This document shows positions 1 to 8,981 of a stretch of 39,434 nucleotides of DNA, piece by piece. The DNA lies in NCBI GenBank assembly GCA_028715295.1, contig JAQUSD010000005.1, positions 1-39,434 on the forward strand, given 5' to 3'. The translations under genes were made by a program, and so were the position numbers. The stretch's first letter is position 1, and every line of letters begins with the position of its first letter. The DNA is from Candidatus Nanoarchaeia archaeon. GTDB lineage: Archaea; Nanobdellota; Nanobdellia; JAQUSD01. Below the pieces are notes generated by a model, which saw only the letters and a program-made list of their open reading frames with translations, was not told the DNA's origin and made no database searches.

Positions 1-1138
1 TGTCTTCATAAGGATAAATCATGCCGATTACTCCTTTTTGTCCGTGCCTTGTTGCAAGCTTGTCTCCTATTTCAGGTATTTTTTCATTCCTCATTTTTAC
101 TCTTATGTATTTGTTTCCTTCTTCATTTTCAGTTATTATGACGCTGTCTACAACCCCTTCTTCTCCGTGCTTTATTGAAACAGAAGTGTCTCTTCTTCCC
201 TGATTTCCAAGTTTGTATTCTTCCATTGTTGAAAGGAATTTTGGAGGTGATGTTTTCCCGATAAGAACATCTTCTTCTCCAAGTTCAGCATCAGGATATA
301 CAATTCCGTCATCTTCAAGGAACCTGTAATTTTCTTCTGTTTTATACCCAGCAACTTCTTTATCAGGAGATTCAATTGCATCTACTTGGCCTCCAGGGTA
401 TCTTAATTCTTCTGCTTTGTATGGCCTGTAGTATGTTGAACGGTATATACCTCTTTCTATTGACGATTTGTTGAATATAATTGCGTCATCCATGTTGTAA
501 CCTTCAAATGAAGCAATTGCAAGAACAATGTTCTGTCCTACAGGATGCCTGTGGTAGTTTATTAAATCATACATTTGTGTACTTACAACAGGTTTCTGAG
601 GGTAATGTAGTGTTGAAACATCTGTGTCAACTCTTAACCTGTAGTTTGAACTGTAAAGTCCTAAAGCCTGCTTTACTGTTTTTGCACCTATAAGAACTCT
701 TACTGAAAGATTATGTTCAGCATAAGGAACCATGCCAGTCTGTATCCCAAATATTATTAATGGAGAAATTTCAAGGTGAGTGTGTTCTTTTGTTATGTCC
801 TTTTCCCAAAGAGCAATGTAAGAATCCTCTTCTTCTTCAGAATCAAGATATTCAATTATACCATTTTTGACTAAGTCACCCCATTTCATTTTATTTGCTT
901 TGAGCTTGTCAAGAATTTCTTTTGTAAGCTTTGATTTTCCGTCTTCAACAACAACAAGCGGACGTATTGCTCTTCCGTTTTCAGAAAGCATTATAATAAT
1001 ATCTTCTTCTTTTTTATATGAAATATTAAGTTCAGGAGAAACCTTTCCGCTTCTTCTCAGCTCCTTTACATTAGCAACGAACTTTTCAGGTTCTTTGCAT
1101 GTGCCAACATATTTTCCGTTTAAATGAACGTCAGTCAT
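1..1138 (-). CDS. rpoB1: DNA-directed RNA polymerase subunit B' (C-terminal half of RpoB; partial, runs off window start)
   Basis: Minus-strand open frame from CAT at 1136-1138 to the window edge: MTDVHLNGKYVGTCKEPEKF...GDKLATRHGQKGVIGMIYPYED, the RpoB GDKxxxRHGQKGVIG motif. Not in ORF track because truncated. Confidence 0.93.
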   Translation of the reverse strand, partial: MTDVHLNGKYVGTCKEPEKFVANVKELRRSGKVSPELNISYKKEEDIIIMLSENGRAIRPLVVVEDGKSKLTKEILDKLKANKMKWGDLVKNGIIEYLDSEEEEDSYIALWEKDITKEHTHLEISPLIIFGIQTGMVPYAEHNLSVRVLIGAKTVKQALGLYSSNYRLRVDTDVSTLHYPQKPVVSTQMYDLINYHRHPVGQNIVLAIASFEGYNMDDAIIFNKSSIERGIYRSTYYRPYKAEELRYPGGQVDAIESPDKEVAGYKTEENYRFLEDDGIVYPDAELGEEDVLIGKTSPPKFLSTMEEYKLGNQGRRDTSVSIKHGEEGVVDSVIITENEEGNKYIRVKMRNEKIPEIGDKLATRHGQKGVIGMIYPYED

Positions 1139-1142
1139 TTTT

Positions 1143-2657
1143 TCAACCTTCTATTTTTAATCCTGCTTTTTCAATTGATTTAAGCAGTGTTTTTTCACTT
1201 AATTCACTTATAGTAACTTCGCATGTTGAAGCGAGATTTTTTCTAAGCCCGATATTTTGTCCTTCAGGCGTTTCAGAGGTGCATAATTTACCCCAGTGTG
1301 TTGGGTGAAGATCTCTTGCTTCAAAGTTTTCTCTTGATGAACTTAAAAGTGATACCACTCTTCTCAGATGGGAGATAGTTGCAAAGTAGTTAAGCCTCTC
1401 AATGTGCTGTGATATCCCGTGCCTGTTACCTACCCATTCACCAGTTGCGAGTGCTGACCTTAGTCTTGATGTAAGGAGCTGTGAACGAGTCACTGCCTGG
1501 AATATAGGGTACTTCCCTCTTTTAACCAGCCTTTCAAAATTGTATTTTACATCTCCAACAAGCATTCTGAAAACAAATCTGAATAGTGATTCCATTAAAT
1601 CTCCTGAAAGTCTTAAACGCTTGTTTGCATAATGGTCTTTATCATCAATTTCAAGTTCATTGTATGAAATCAAAAGAAGTTTTTTGACTGCTTTTCCAAG
1701 GAAATGGGCTTTTAGTTCTCTGTCTTTTTTGCCGTTTCCGATATGGGGTAAAAGGAATCTGTCTATTATGTTTTTGATTCTTTTGATTCTTTTTTGCTTT
1801 TTATATGCAAGTTTAAGCTTGTTTGCAATGTATTCAAGAGCATCTTCCTGTGTTTTTACTTCTCTTCCTTCATGAAGATTGATGAATAAATCAGAAGAGA
1901 ATTTTTCATCAGCAGAAACTGCAGTTACAATATCCTTGTCTTTTGTAACACCCAATGCTTTCATGACAACTGCAAAAGGTATTTTCTTAACTCTTGTAAA
2001 TGAAACATAAACTCTTCCGTCTTTGTTCTTCTCAATAACATGCGGTATTCTGAATCTTCCATCTTCAGAAAATATTTTCCCAATGTATTCAACGGTCCTG
2101 CTTTTTGTGTCTTCTTCAACAAAAAGCTTGTTAGGCGCTAAGTCTTCAACTATAACAACCACACGCTCAGTCCCGTTGATTATAAAATACCCTCCTGGGT
2201 CATCAGGGTCTTCATTCATTTCTATTAGTTCTTTTCTTGATTTACCGTTTAAGTAGCAGTATTTTGATTTAAGCATGATTGGGAGATGTCCTATGTATAC
2301 GTTTTCCTTTTCTTTTTCAATTCCATTTTCAACCTTTATCATTTCAAGGTATACTGGAGCTTCATAAGTGATGCTTCTTGTTCTTGCTTCCATTGGGGCT
2401 ATATCTCTCATTGCTCCGTCAGAATCTTTGAATTTAGGTTTTTTAACCCATATCTTCCCAAGTTTTATTTTAAAATTTTCAAGAGAAGGAGGTATAATAT
2501 CAGGCTGGATTTCAACAACTTCATCAACAACCCTCTGGATTCCGCTATCAATAAATTTGTCAAAAGATTTTATGTGTAAATCAGAAACTGTGTTTTCTTC
2601 AAAATATTTCTGAAGAAGAACTTTTTGGTATTCATTATCGTATTTACTCATCAACAA
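1143..2657 (-). CDS. rpoB2: DNA-directed RNA polymerase subunit B'' (N-terminal half of RpoB)
   Basis: 504 aa ORF with RpoB N-terminal motifs (GYFIINGTERVVVIVEDLAPNK; HPTHWGKLCTSETPEGQNIGLRKNLA). Likely start MSKYDNEY. Confidence 0.95.
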   Translation of the reverse strand: MLMSKYDNEYQKVLLQKYFEENTVSDLHIKSFDKFIDSGIQRVVDEVVEIQPDIIPPSLENFKIKLGKIWVKKPKFKDSDGAMRDIAPMEARTRSITYEAPVYLEMIKVENGIEKEKENVYIGHLPIMLKSKYCYLNGKSRKELIEMNEDPDDPGGYFIINGTERVVVIVEDLAPNKLFVEEDTKSRTVEYIGKIFSEDGRFRIPHVIEKNKDGRVYVSFTRVKKIPFAVVMKALGVTKDKDIVTAVSADEKFSSDLFINLHEGREVKTQEDALEYIANKLKLAYKKQKRIKRIKNIIDRFLLPHIGNGKKDRELKAHFLGKAVKKLLLISYNELEIDDKDHYANKRLRLSGDLMESLFRFVFRMLVGDVKYNFERLVKRGKYPIFQAVTRSQLLTSRLRSALATGEWVGNRHGISQHIERLNYFATISHLRRVVSLLSSSRENFEARDLHPTHWGKLCTSETPEGQNIGLRKNLASTCEVTISELSEKTLLKSIEKAGLKIEG

Positions 2658-2913
2658 TCACCCTGTAATATACAGACTTGCCTGCTGTTTCGCTTTTTCT
2701 TGTTATTTCAACAACATCTCCTGCATTAACAGGAAGTTCATCCCCTTCCTTTGAATTCTTTTTTATCTGCTTTATTGCAGGGTCTTTTATTGATAGTTTA
2801 GGTAACTGATAGACTTTTATGTTGTATTTCTTAAGAAGTTCTGCCTTTTCCTTTTCTTTTAAAATTGTGTGTATAGGCACTAGCTGATGTTTAAAAATAT
2901 CGAATTCGGCCAC
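2644..2913 (-). CDS. rpoH: DNA-directed RNA polymerase subunit H (Rpb5 C-terminal-like)
   Basis: 89 aa; HQLVPIHTILKEKEKAELLKKYNIKVYQLPKLSIKDPAIK...GDVVEITRKSETAGKSVYYRVIV; immediately upstream of rpoB2; GTG start. Confidence 0.95.
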   Translation of the reverse strand: MAEFDIFKHQLVPIHTILKEKEKAELLKKYNIKVYQLPKLSIKDPAIKQIKKNSKEGDELPVNAGDVVEITRKSETAGKSVYYRVIVDE

Positions 2914-3059
2914 TGTACTTTCAAAGATGATAATAGTATAATTTATATACTTTTCTATCAGGATAAATCGGGTTTTTTATAACCCTTTACAAAATGATTA
3001 ATTAGGTATAGCAAACACCCATATTTAAATCATTCTAAAGTAATACAAAAAGGATTGTA

Positions 3060-3134
3060 TGGGCCTGACGGGATTTGAACCCGCAGCCTACTGGTTAAAA
3101 GCCAGCCGCTCTGCCAGGTTGAGCTACAGACCCA
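3060..3134 (-). tRNA. tRNA-Lys (anticodon UUU)
   Basis: Minus strand TGGGTCTGTAGCTCAACCTGGCAGAGCGGCTGGCTTTTAACCAGTAGGCTGCGGGTTCAAATCCCGTCAGGCCCA; cloverleaf with CTGG-CTTTTAA-CCAG anticodon arm. Confidence 0.95.
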
Positions 3135-3163
3135 TTATTCAAAAATGACTTTATTTTGATTAT

Positions 3164-3817
3164 TTAAACTTTTCCATCAGCTAAAAGTCCAATTAACTCA
3201 TTTAGTGTTTTAACTTTTAGAGTATGGTTGATGCTGTAATTTCCTCTTTCAACAATAATACACGGAATTCCTGCTGAAATAGATGCTTCAACATCTACAT
3301 GCGAGTCCCCAACATAAACTGCTTTTTTTGCATTCATCTTTTTCATTGCAAAGTGTATCATATCAGGGCTTGGCTTGAATTTGAGGCTTTCTGATTCAGT
3401 TGGGCTTATTTTAAAATCAAAAAATCTGTCAAGATCGTGAGCCTGAAGTATTGCATCCCTTCCAGAATGATTGTGATTTGTAATCAAACCCATCTTATAA
3501 TTCTTAGAAAGATTTTCAAGAACATCAACTGCTTCTTGGTAAGGTGTTATTTCATCACCTGCTTCAAGCCCTTTTTTAACAGCTTCATAACATTCATTGT
3601 TGAAACTTTCCCAGAACAAATTTTTTTCTTTTAATTTTTCCTCAGTGTATTTTATTATCTCGCTGAAATTTGTTTCTTCACTGTAATCAGGCAGAGTTTC
3701 TACAAAGGGCTTGCACGCCTTGTACACAACAGGATTCCAGAATCTCTTCCAGCCTTTTGTGTAATTTATTAAAGTTCCGTCCAGGTCAAAAAGAACTGTG
3801 TCTGTTTTAAAATTCAT
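3164..3817 (-). CDS. HAD-superfamily hydrolase (phosphoglycolate phosphatase-like)
   Basis: Motif I VLFDLDGTLINYT; motif II/III LITNHNHSG, KPSPDMIHFAM, VYVGDSHVDVEAS. Confidence 0.9.
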   Translation of the reverse strand: MNFKTDTVLFDLDGTLINYTKGWKRFWNPVVYKACKPFVETLPDYSEETNFSEIIKYTEEKLKEKNLFWESFNNECYEAVKKGLEAGDEITPYQEAVDVLENLSKNYKMGLITNHNHSGRDAILQAHDLDRFFDFKISPTESESLKFKPSPDMIHFAMKKMNAKKAVYVGDSHVDVEASISAGIPCIIVERGNYSINHTLKVKTLNELIGLLADGKV

Positions 3818-3869
3818 TTTTAATACTAATAAAGAAACCTTTTTAATTAATGTGGTTCAATAGGACAAT

Positions 3870-4160
3870 ATGAATATAATGAAAAGTATATCATGGAAGC
3901 CTTTTGTTGATGCTGAGAAGCAGGGATGGCTTAATATATCAATATCATATTCTGATGAGAAAATCGGACTTGGTTCAAAAGAAGAGCCTTGTGCAGTTGA
4001 CATGATGGTTCACGAGAATGTTATCAGAGATATACTTCCTAAGCTAGGACTCACTCTTGAACATGTTGAAAAGATAAAAAAGGGAGAACAAATCAAGCTT
4101 AGTAAAAAAGATATGGTAAAGGTTGAATCAGCAAATACAAGCGATTCAATGTTTGGTTAA
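3870..4160 (+). CDS. hypothetical protein, 96 aa
   Basis: Intact ORF in a strand-switch region; no family recognised. Confidence 0.6.
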   Translation: MNIMKSISWKPFVDAEKQGWLNISISYSDEKIGLGSKEEPCAVDMMVHENVIRDILPKLGLTLEHVEKIKKGEQIKLSKKDMVKVESANTSDSMFG

Positions 4161-4507
4161 GCCTTAATTATCCCTTTTGATTTTAGAATTTCTTTTGCTT
4201 TGTTTCTGTCAGGTATTTTATATCCTGCTTCTTTAGGTATCATTCTTTTAATCTGTTCACAGAACTTATCGTAGTTGTTTCCTGCGTTTTCATCCCATCT
4301 CCCTGATTTTTTCATTGAGGCTATCTGGGATGATGCGCTCAACATAAGTTCTGCAACTTTTCCTTCCTGCTGAGAGCCTAGTTCTTTTATTAAATCCCTG
4401 ATATGTTTTTTATTATCATTAAGATAGTTTATATCTCCTTCAGCCATTCTGAAAGCATGCTTTTCAAATTCCCTGATTAATTCTTCTTTTTCAGCCATAA
4501 CTACCAA
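4157..4507 (-). CDS. hypothetical protein, ~113 aa helical (likely start MAEKEEL)
   Basis: Intact ORF; no recognised family. Confidence 0.65.
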   Translation of the reverse strand: MVVMAEKEELIREFEKHAFRMAEGDINYLNDNKKHIRDLIKELGSQQEGKVAELMLSASSQIASMKKSGRWDENAGNNYDKFCEQIKRMIPKEAGYKIPDRNKAKEILKSKGIIKA

Positions 4508-4600
4508 TATTAGAATTGTTGATTAGTTTATTTAAGGATTTTCTTATCCCTTCTGCAGCATATATACAGTGCATATAATTAACCAGATAAAACAGTTTAT

Positions 4601-6772
4601 CTAAATCTTTTTATACTTCAGCAGAAGAGAATTTGTTACAACGCTTACTGAACTCATAGCCATTGCTCCTGCAGCAATCATGGGATTTAACAGCCATCCT
4701 GTTGCAAAATAAAACACGCCCGCAGCAACAGGGATTCCGATTATGTTATAAATTAAAGCCCAGAACATATTCTGCTTTATCTTATCCATTGTTGATTTGC
4801 TTAACTTTATTGCTCGTGGAACATCCATCAAGTCATTTTTCATCAGCACAATATCCCCAGTTTCTATTGCAACATCTGTTCCAGAACCCATTGCAATACC
4901 CACATCAGATTGTGCAATTGCAGGCGCATCATTAATGCCATCCCCCACCATTGCAACTTTTCCTTTTTTCTGTAGCTTTTTAACATAGAGTTCCTTGTCT
5001 TCAGGAAGAACTTCTGCAAAGAAATTGTTTATTCCTGTTTTTTCAGCAATTGCTTTTGCAGTTATTTTGTTGTCACCTGTAATCATATACACTTCAATGT
5101 TCATGTCTTTTAATTTCTTAATTGCTTCAGGCGAACTTTCCTTTATTGTATCCGCAACACCAATGACGCCAATGAGTTTTTTATTTTCTGCTATGAACAT
5201 CACTGTTTTACCTTCTCTTTCGAGCAGTTCAGCTTGTTTCTTTTCAGATAACTTCACATGATGTTTTTCCATTAGTTTAAGATTTCCTGCTAAATAGGAC
5301 TTTCTGTTGATTTTTGCTTCAATACCCTGCCCTGGAACAGCCTTAAAATGCGAAGCTCTTGAGAGTTTCACCCCCCCGGCCTTTCTTACAATTGCTTCTG
5401 CAAGAGGATGTTCAGAATTCTTCTCAATGCTCGCTGCTATGCAGAGAACGTAATTTTTCTTTTTTTTGTTTAAAGGTATAATATCAGTTACCTCAGGCTT
5501 TCCTTTTGTTATTGTTCCTGTTTTGTCGAGAATGATATATTTTATTTTATGTGCTGTTTCAAGTGATTCCCCTCCCCTGATTAATATCCCGTTCTGAGCA
5601 CCTTTTCCTGTTCCAACCATTATCGCAGTGGGGGTAGCCAACCCAAGGGCACACGGGCATGCAATTACCAAAACCGCAACAGCCACTATTATACTGAATG
5701 AAAGGCTTGCATTAAAAACAAACTGCCAGATAAGAAAGGTACTTAATGCAATTATAACCACTGCAGGAACAAAATATGATGAAACCTTGTCTGCAAATCT
5801 CTGTATTGGTGCTTTTGACAACTGAGCATCTTCTATTAATTTGATTATTCTTGCAAGTGTTGTTTCAGCACCCACCTTTGTTGCTTTGAATCTTATAAAT
5901 CCATTTTTATTTATTGTTCCTCCAATAACATAGTCTTCTTTTTTCTTTTCAACAGGAATGCTTTCCCCAGTTACCATACTTTCATCTATTGATGTTAACC
6001 CGCTTATTATCTTTCCATCAACAGGAACTTTTTCTCCAGGTTTTACAATTACAATATCTCCCTTTTTAACTTCATCAACAGTGATTCTAATCTCTTTTCC
6101 GTTTCTTATCACCATGGCCTTTTTTGCCCCAAGCATAAGAAGTTTCTTTATTGCTTCCGAAGTTTTTCCTTTTGCAATTTCTTCTAAGTATTCACCCAGC
6201 ATTACCAATGTAATCAGAACGGCAGATATTTCAAAATACTGGCTTTCCATGAGATTGAACAAAACCACATAGACACTGTAAAAATAAGCTGCGCTTGTTC
6301 CTATTGCAATTAAGGTTTCCATATTCGAGCTTTTATTCTTTAATGCAACCCACGCACCCTTATAGAACCTCATGCCAACATAGAACTGTATTGGGGTTGC
6401 AAGAGCCCATAAAATATACTCCATATAAGGTATATTTACATCCATAAAGAACATGCTTAAAATAAATATTGGAACTGCAAAAATAATACTGAATATTAAC
6501 TTGTTCCTCATACTCTTGAGTTCTTTCTTCTTTTTTTCTTCCTCTATTTCAAGCGATTTTGTGACAGAAGCATTGTATCCCATCTCCTGTATTATATCAA
6601 TTATCTTTTCAGAGCTGATTTCTTTGGGGTTGAATTCAACAGCAGCTTTTTCAGTTGCAAAATTAACATTGACTGATTTGATTCCGCTTGTTTTGCTTAA
6701 TGTTTTTGAGATAAGCGTTACACAGCTCTGGCAGTGCATTTTGTCTATTGTAAGATTGATCTTTTCAGTCAT
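4601..6772 (-). CDS. copA: Cu+-exporting P1B-type ATPase with N-terminal HMA domain
   Basis: MHCQSC HMA motif, TGES, CPCALGLATP, DKTGTITKGKPEV, GDGINDAPAIAQSDVGIAMG. Confidence 0.97.
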   Translation of the reverse strand: MTEKINLTIDKMHCQSCVTLISKTLSKTSGIKSVNVNFATEKAAVEFNPKEISSEKIIDIIQEMGYNASVTKSLEIEEEKKKKELKSMRNKLIFSIIFAVPIFILSMFFMDVNIPYMEYILWALATPIQFYVGMRFYKGAWVALKNKSSNMETLIAIGTSAAYFYSVYVVLFNLMESQYFEISAVLITLVMLGEYLEEIAKGKTSEAIKKLLMLGAKKAMVIRNGKEIRITVDEVKKGDIVIVKPGEKVPVDGKIISGLTSIDESMVTGESIPVEKKKEDYVIGGTINKNGFIRFKATKVGAETTLARIIKLIEDAQLSKAPIQRFADKVSSYFVPAVVIIALSTFLIWQFVFNASLSFSIIVAVAVLVIACPCALGLATPTAIMVGTGKGAQNGILIRGGESLETAHKIKYIILDKTGTITKGKPEVTDIIPLNKKKKNYVLCIAASIEKNSEHPLAEAIVRKAGGVKLSRASHFKAVPGQGIEAKINRKSYLAGNLKLMEKHHVKLSEKKQAELLEREGKTVMFIAENKKLIGVIGVADTIKESSPEAIKKLKDMNIEVYMITGDNKITAKAIAEKTGINNFFAEVLPEDKELYVKKLQKKGKVAMVGDGINDAPAIAQSDVGIAMGSGTDVAIETGDIVLMKNDLMDVPRAIKLSKSTMDKIKQNMFWALIYNIIGIPVAAGVFYFATGWLLNPMIAAGAMAMSSVSVVTNSLLLKYKKI

Positions 6773-6815
6773 TTTTCATATCTCCTTAATTTTTCAGTGC
6801 TTATTTAATTTATCA

Positions 6816-8309
6816 TTAACCAGAACATCCGCAAGTGCTTGTTCCGCATGCCCCCCCATAGCTTCCCTGCTTTGGCTGGGGGGCAGATGCAAGTTCTTTC
6901 TGAACCACTTCCTGGTTGGATAAATCCATATTATCCGTTATAATGAACGTTCCCGGTATCATACCCATCCAGCAGCTCCAAGGGATAATCCCGCTTTGAG
7001 TGGGGGTAAATTCAATAGTTTGTTCTCCGGTTTTTATGCTAAAATGCAGTCCAAGTTTAGGAACCTGTATTGCATTATTGCATCCATTGATTTCCTTTCC
7101 GTTTATTATCCACCTGATAGGAACGCCTGTTTTAAGCACAAACTTGTCAGGACTCCAGCCGTATCTTGTCACATCCATTCTTATTTCCTGATAACCATCA
7201 CTGGAAAGAGATACGGAATCAACAGCAGAACTATCTCCTGTTAATGTATTTGCATTTATTGCAGTTGCTATGCTCTGTATATCATAACCTGTTCCTGTTA
7301 ATGCAAGCCCGTTGTTGAGCATTATTAACCCAAGCACTATAACAATAACGCCTGAAAATTTCAGAATCTCATGGGTTAATTTTGAGGAGATTGCTCCTGT
7401 TATATAACCAAAGCCTAACATTGCAGGCAGAGTTCCCAGCGCAAAAAAGAACAGCATTTTTCCACCTTCAACAGCACTGCCAGTTCCTGCAGCCATAACA
7501 TACATTGCCTGAAGAGGGCCACATGCAAGCATCAGTCCATTAAGCAGTCCAATTACAAGAGGACTTGAGCTTTTTCCTCTTTGCTTGTTTACAAATCTTT
7601 CAAGAAACTTTGGAGTTGGTATTCTTATTCTTCTTAGTACAGGGATGATGTTAAGCATATTGATTCCATATACTAAAAGGAATATACCAGCAATTATTCC
7701 TGCAATTCCACGCATTAAAGGGGTAAATGTTATTGCAGAACCTATTAAACCAAACACAGCACCCATTAAAGTGTAGGAGATTAATTTACCTCCCGCATAT
7801 TTCAAATGTGAAATATTTGATTTTTTACCTTCTTTTGTGTCTTTTGCAGTATATGAAATAACAAACCCACCGCACATACCCACACAGTGAAGTCCGGTTA
7901 TAAATCCTGTAAGGAAAAGAAGTCCATAACTTGTATTTTTGTCAAGCACAGGCAATTCAACAGATTCACTTAGATTCAAAATGAAATAAATGAAAACAAG
8001 AGCTCCTATTGTCAGGAATATGTAACCAAAAAGTTTTTTTTTGGACAATTTAAGTGCATGCTTGGATTTTTCAGGCAGAATGGTTTCAGCATCACTTCTT
8101 GTTGTGGAGCATATGTATCCTTTTTCCTCTATTTTTGAAAGTATTTTTTCAATGCTTGTCCTGTGTTCATCATATACTACTTTTCCTTTTTGGGTTGCAT
8201 AATCAATCCAGCAGTCCTTAACACCTTCAATTCCAATCGCTGTGCTTCTTATCAGTTTTTCACAACTGTGGCAAGTCATGCCTTCTGCTTTGAATTCTAA
8301 TGTTTTCAT
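6816..8309 (-). CDS. HMA - SafE/TauE-like (UreH domain) transmembrane - cupredoxin-like fusion with Cys-rich C-terminus; copper handling
   Basis: N-term GMTCHSC HMA; GFITGLHCVGMCGGFVISY SafE motif; C-terminal GYSPDKF-like cupredoxin region (TRYGWSPDKFVLKTGVPIRWIING...SCWMGMIPGTFIITD); tail CGTSTCGCSG. Confidence 0.85.
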   Translation of the reverse strand: MKTLEFKAEGMTCHSCEKLIRSTAIGIEGVKDCWIDYATQKGKVVYDEHRTSIEKILSKIEEKGYICSTTRSDAETILPEKSKHALKLSKKKLFGYIFLTIGALVFIYFILNLSESVELPVLDKNTSYGLLFLTGFITGLHCVGMCGGFVISYTAKDTKEGKKSNISHLKYAGGKLISYTLMGAVFGLIGSAITFTPLMRGIAGIIAGIFLLVYGINMLNIIPVLRRIRIPTPKFLERFVNKQRGKSSSPLVIGLLNGLMLACGPLQAMYVMAAGTGSAVEGGKMLFFFALGTLPAMLGFGYITGAISSKLTHEILKFSGVIVIVLGLIMLNNGLALTGTGYDIQSIATAINANTLTGDSSAVDSVSLSSDGYQEIRMDVTRYGWSPDKFVLKTGVPIRWIINGKEINGCNNAIQVPKLGLHFSIKTGEQTIEFTPTQSGIIPWSCWMGMIPGTFIITDNMDLSNQEVVQKELASAPQPKQGSYGGACGTSTCGCSG

Positions 8310-8349
8310 TGAGCATTTCTGAAAATGAAACGCCTTATAAGAAATTGTT

Positions 8350-8375
8350 TGAAACTAGTTTCAGTGAAATTTCAC
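8350..8375. promoter_or_regulatory. Tandem perfect palindromes TGAAACTAGTTTCA and GTGAAATTTCAC, candidate operator of copper operon
   Basis: Two abutting perfect palindromes (8350-8363; 8364-8375) sharing a TGAAA half-site, upstream of a minus-strand TATA-like CTTATAAG (~8333-8341) and the start at 8309. Confidence 0.6.
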
Positions 8376-8857
8376 TTATTTTTGAGTATGACAACATTTG
8401 TCATGCCCCTTCTTTTTCTTTCAATAATCCCTTTTCCTTCAAGTTTGTCAAGAACTCTTGTCACTTTTACTTTGTTCATGTTTGTTTTCTCACTTAAATC
8501 TGACTGGAATATTGTCCCTTTGTCTTCTATTATTGCTTCAAGAACCTTTTTCCCTTCTTCGTCAAGCTCTTTCATAACCTCTTCGTAGCTCTTTTTTGAA
8601 ACCTCAATTTTGATTTGTTCAGGTTTTTTATCCTTTACAAAGAAAATTATGTACATACCTACAAGTATTATACCTGTCATTATTGAAAGGCTTACATTTG
8701 TCTGAAATGTTATTGTTCCCCACATAGGACAGGAGGTTCCGTGCTCGCATGAGGTGCTGACTATTTCTGTTAGAGCCAGATTGAACGAGTAGGTGATATA
8801 CCCTACAAGTGCGGATATCCCTATTATCAAAAAGCCTACTTGTCTGCTGTTCATCAT
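8372..8857 (-). CDS. membrane-anchored winged-helix (MarR-like) regulator, putative metal-responsive
   Basis: Two N-terminal TM segments flanking an exposed STSCEHGTSCPMWG loop, then wHTH (FQSDLSEKTNMNKVKVTRVLDKLEGKGIIERKRRGMTNVVIL). Confidence 0.8.
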   Translation of the reverse strand: MMNSRQVGFLIIGISALVGYITYSFNLALTEIVSTSCEHGTSCPMWGTITFQTNVSLSIMTGIILVGMYIIFFVKDKKPEQIKIEVSKKSYEEVMKELDEEGKKVLEAIIEDKGTIFQSDLSEKTNMNKVKVTRVLDKLEGKGIIERKRRGMTNVVILKNK

Positions 8858-8900
8858 TGATTATATCTTTGTGTCCATTATTTAAAACTTTTCAAAAACA

Positions 8901-8914
8901 TAAATTTTATAAAT
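8901..8914 (+). promoter_or_regulatory. TATA box for leader ORF / tRNA-Cys-cysS-cysK transcript
   Basis: taaattttataaat, centred ~28 nt upstream of ATG at 8937, as expected for an archaeal leaderless start. Confidence 0.6.
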
Positions 8915-8936
8915 CATCATTTGCACCTTTTCAAGT

Positions 8937-8978
8937 ATGAACTCTGCTACAACAAACGAATGTTGCTGTTGTTGTTAG
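8937..8978 (+). CDS. putative cysteine leader peptide MNSATTNECCCCC*
   Basis: ATG AAC TCT GCT ACA ACA AAC GAA TGT TGC TGT TGT TGT TAG, read directly; upstream of tRNA-Cys and cysS-cysK. Confidence 0.65.
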   Translation: MNSATTNECCCCC

Positions 8979-8981
8979 TAG

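Noticed and set aside
1402-2613. Plus-strand ORFs across rpoB2
   Set aside because: Antisense to a conserved RNA polymerase gene.
2969-2984. GGGTTTTTTATAACCC small hairpin upstream of rpoH
   Set aside because: Only 5 bp stem; no positional support for a regulatory role.
4663-4988. Plus-strand ORFs inside copA (4663..4935, 4797..4988)
   Set aside because: Antisense shadows of a well-supported P-type ATPase; no promoter or recognisable domain.
8961-8975. TGTTGCTGTTGTTGT could be a simple trinucleotide microsatellite rather than coding
   Set aside because: Not fully excluded. Rejected as the sole explanation because it is in frame with a TATA-positioned ATG, ends in a stop, encodes Cys, and precedes tRNA-Cys/cysS/cysK.
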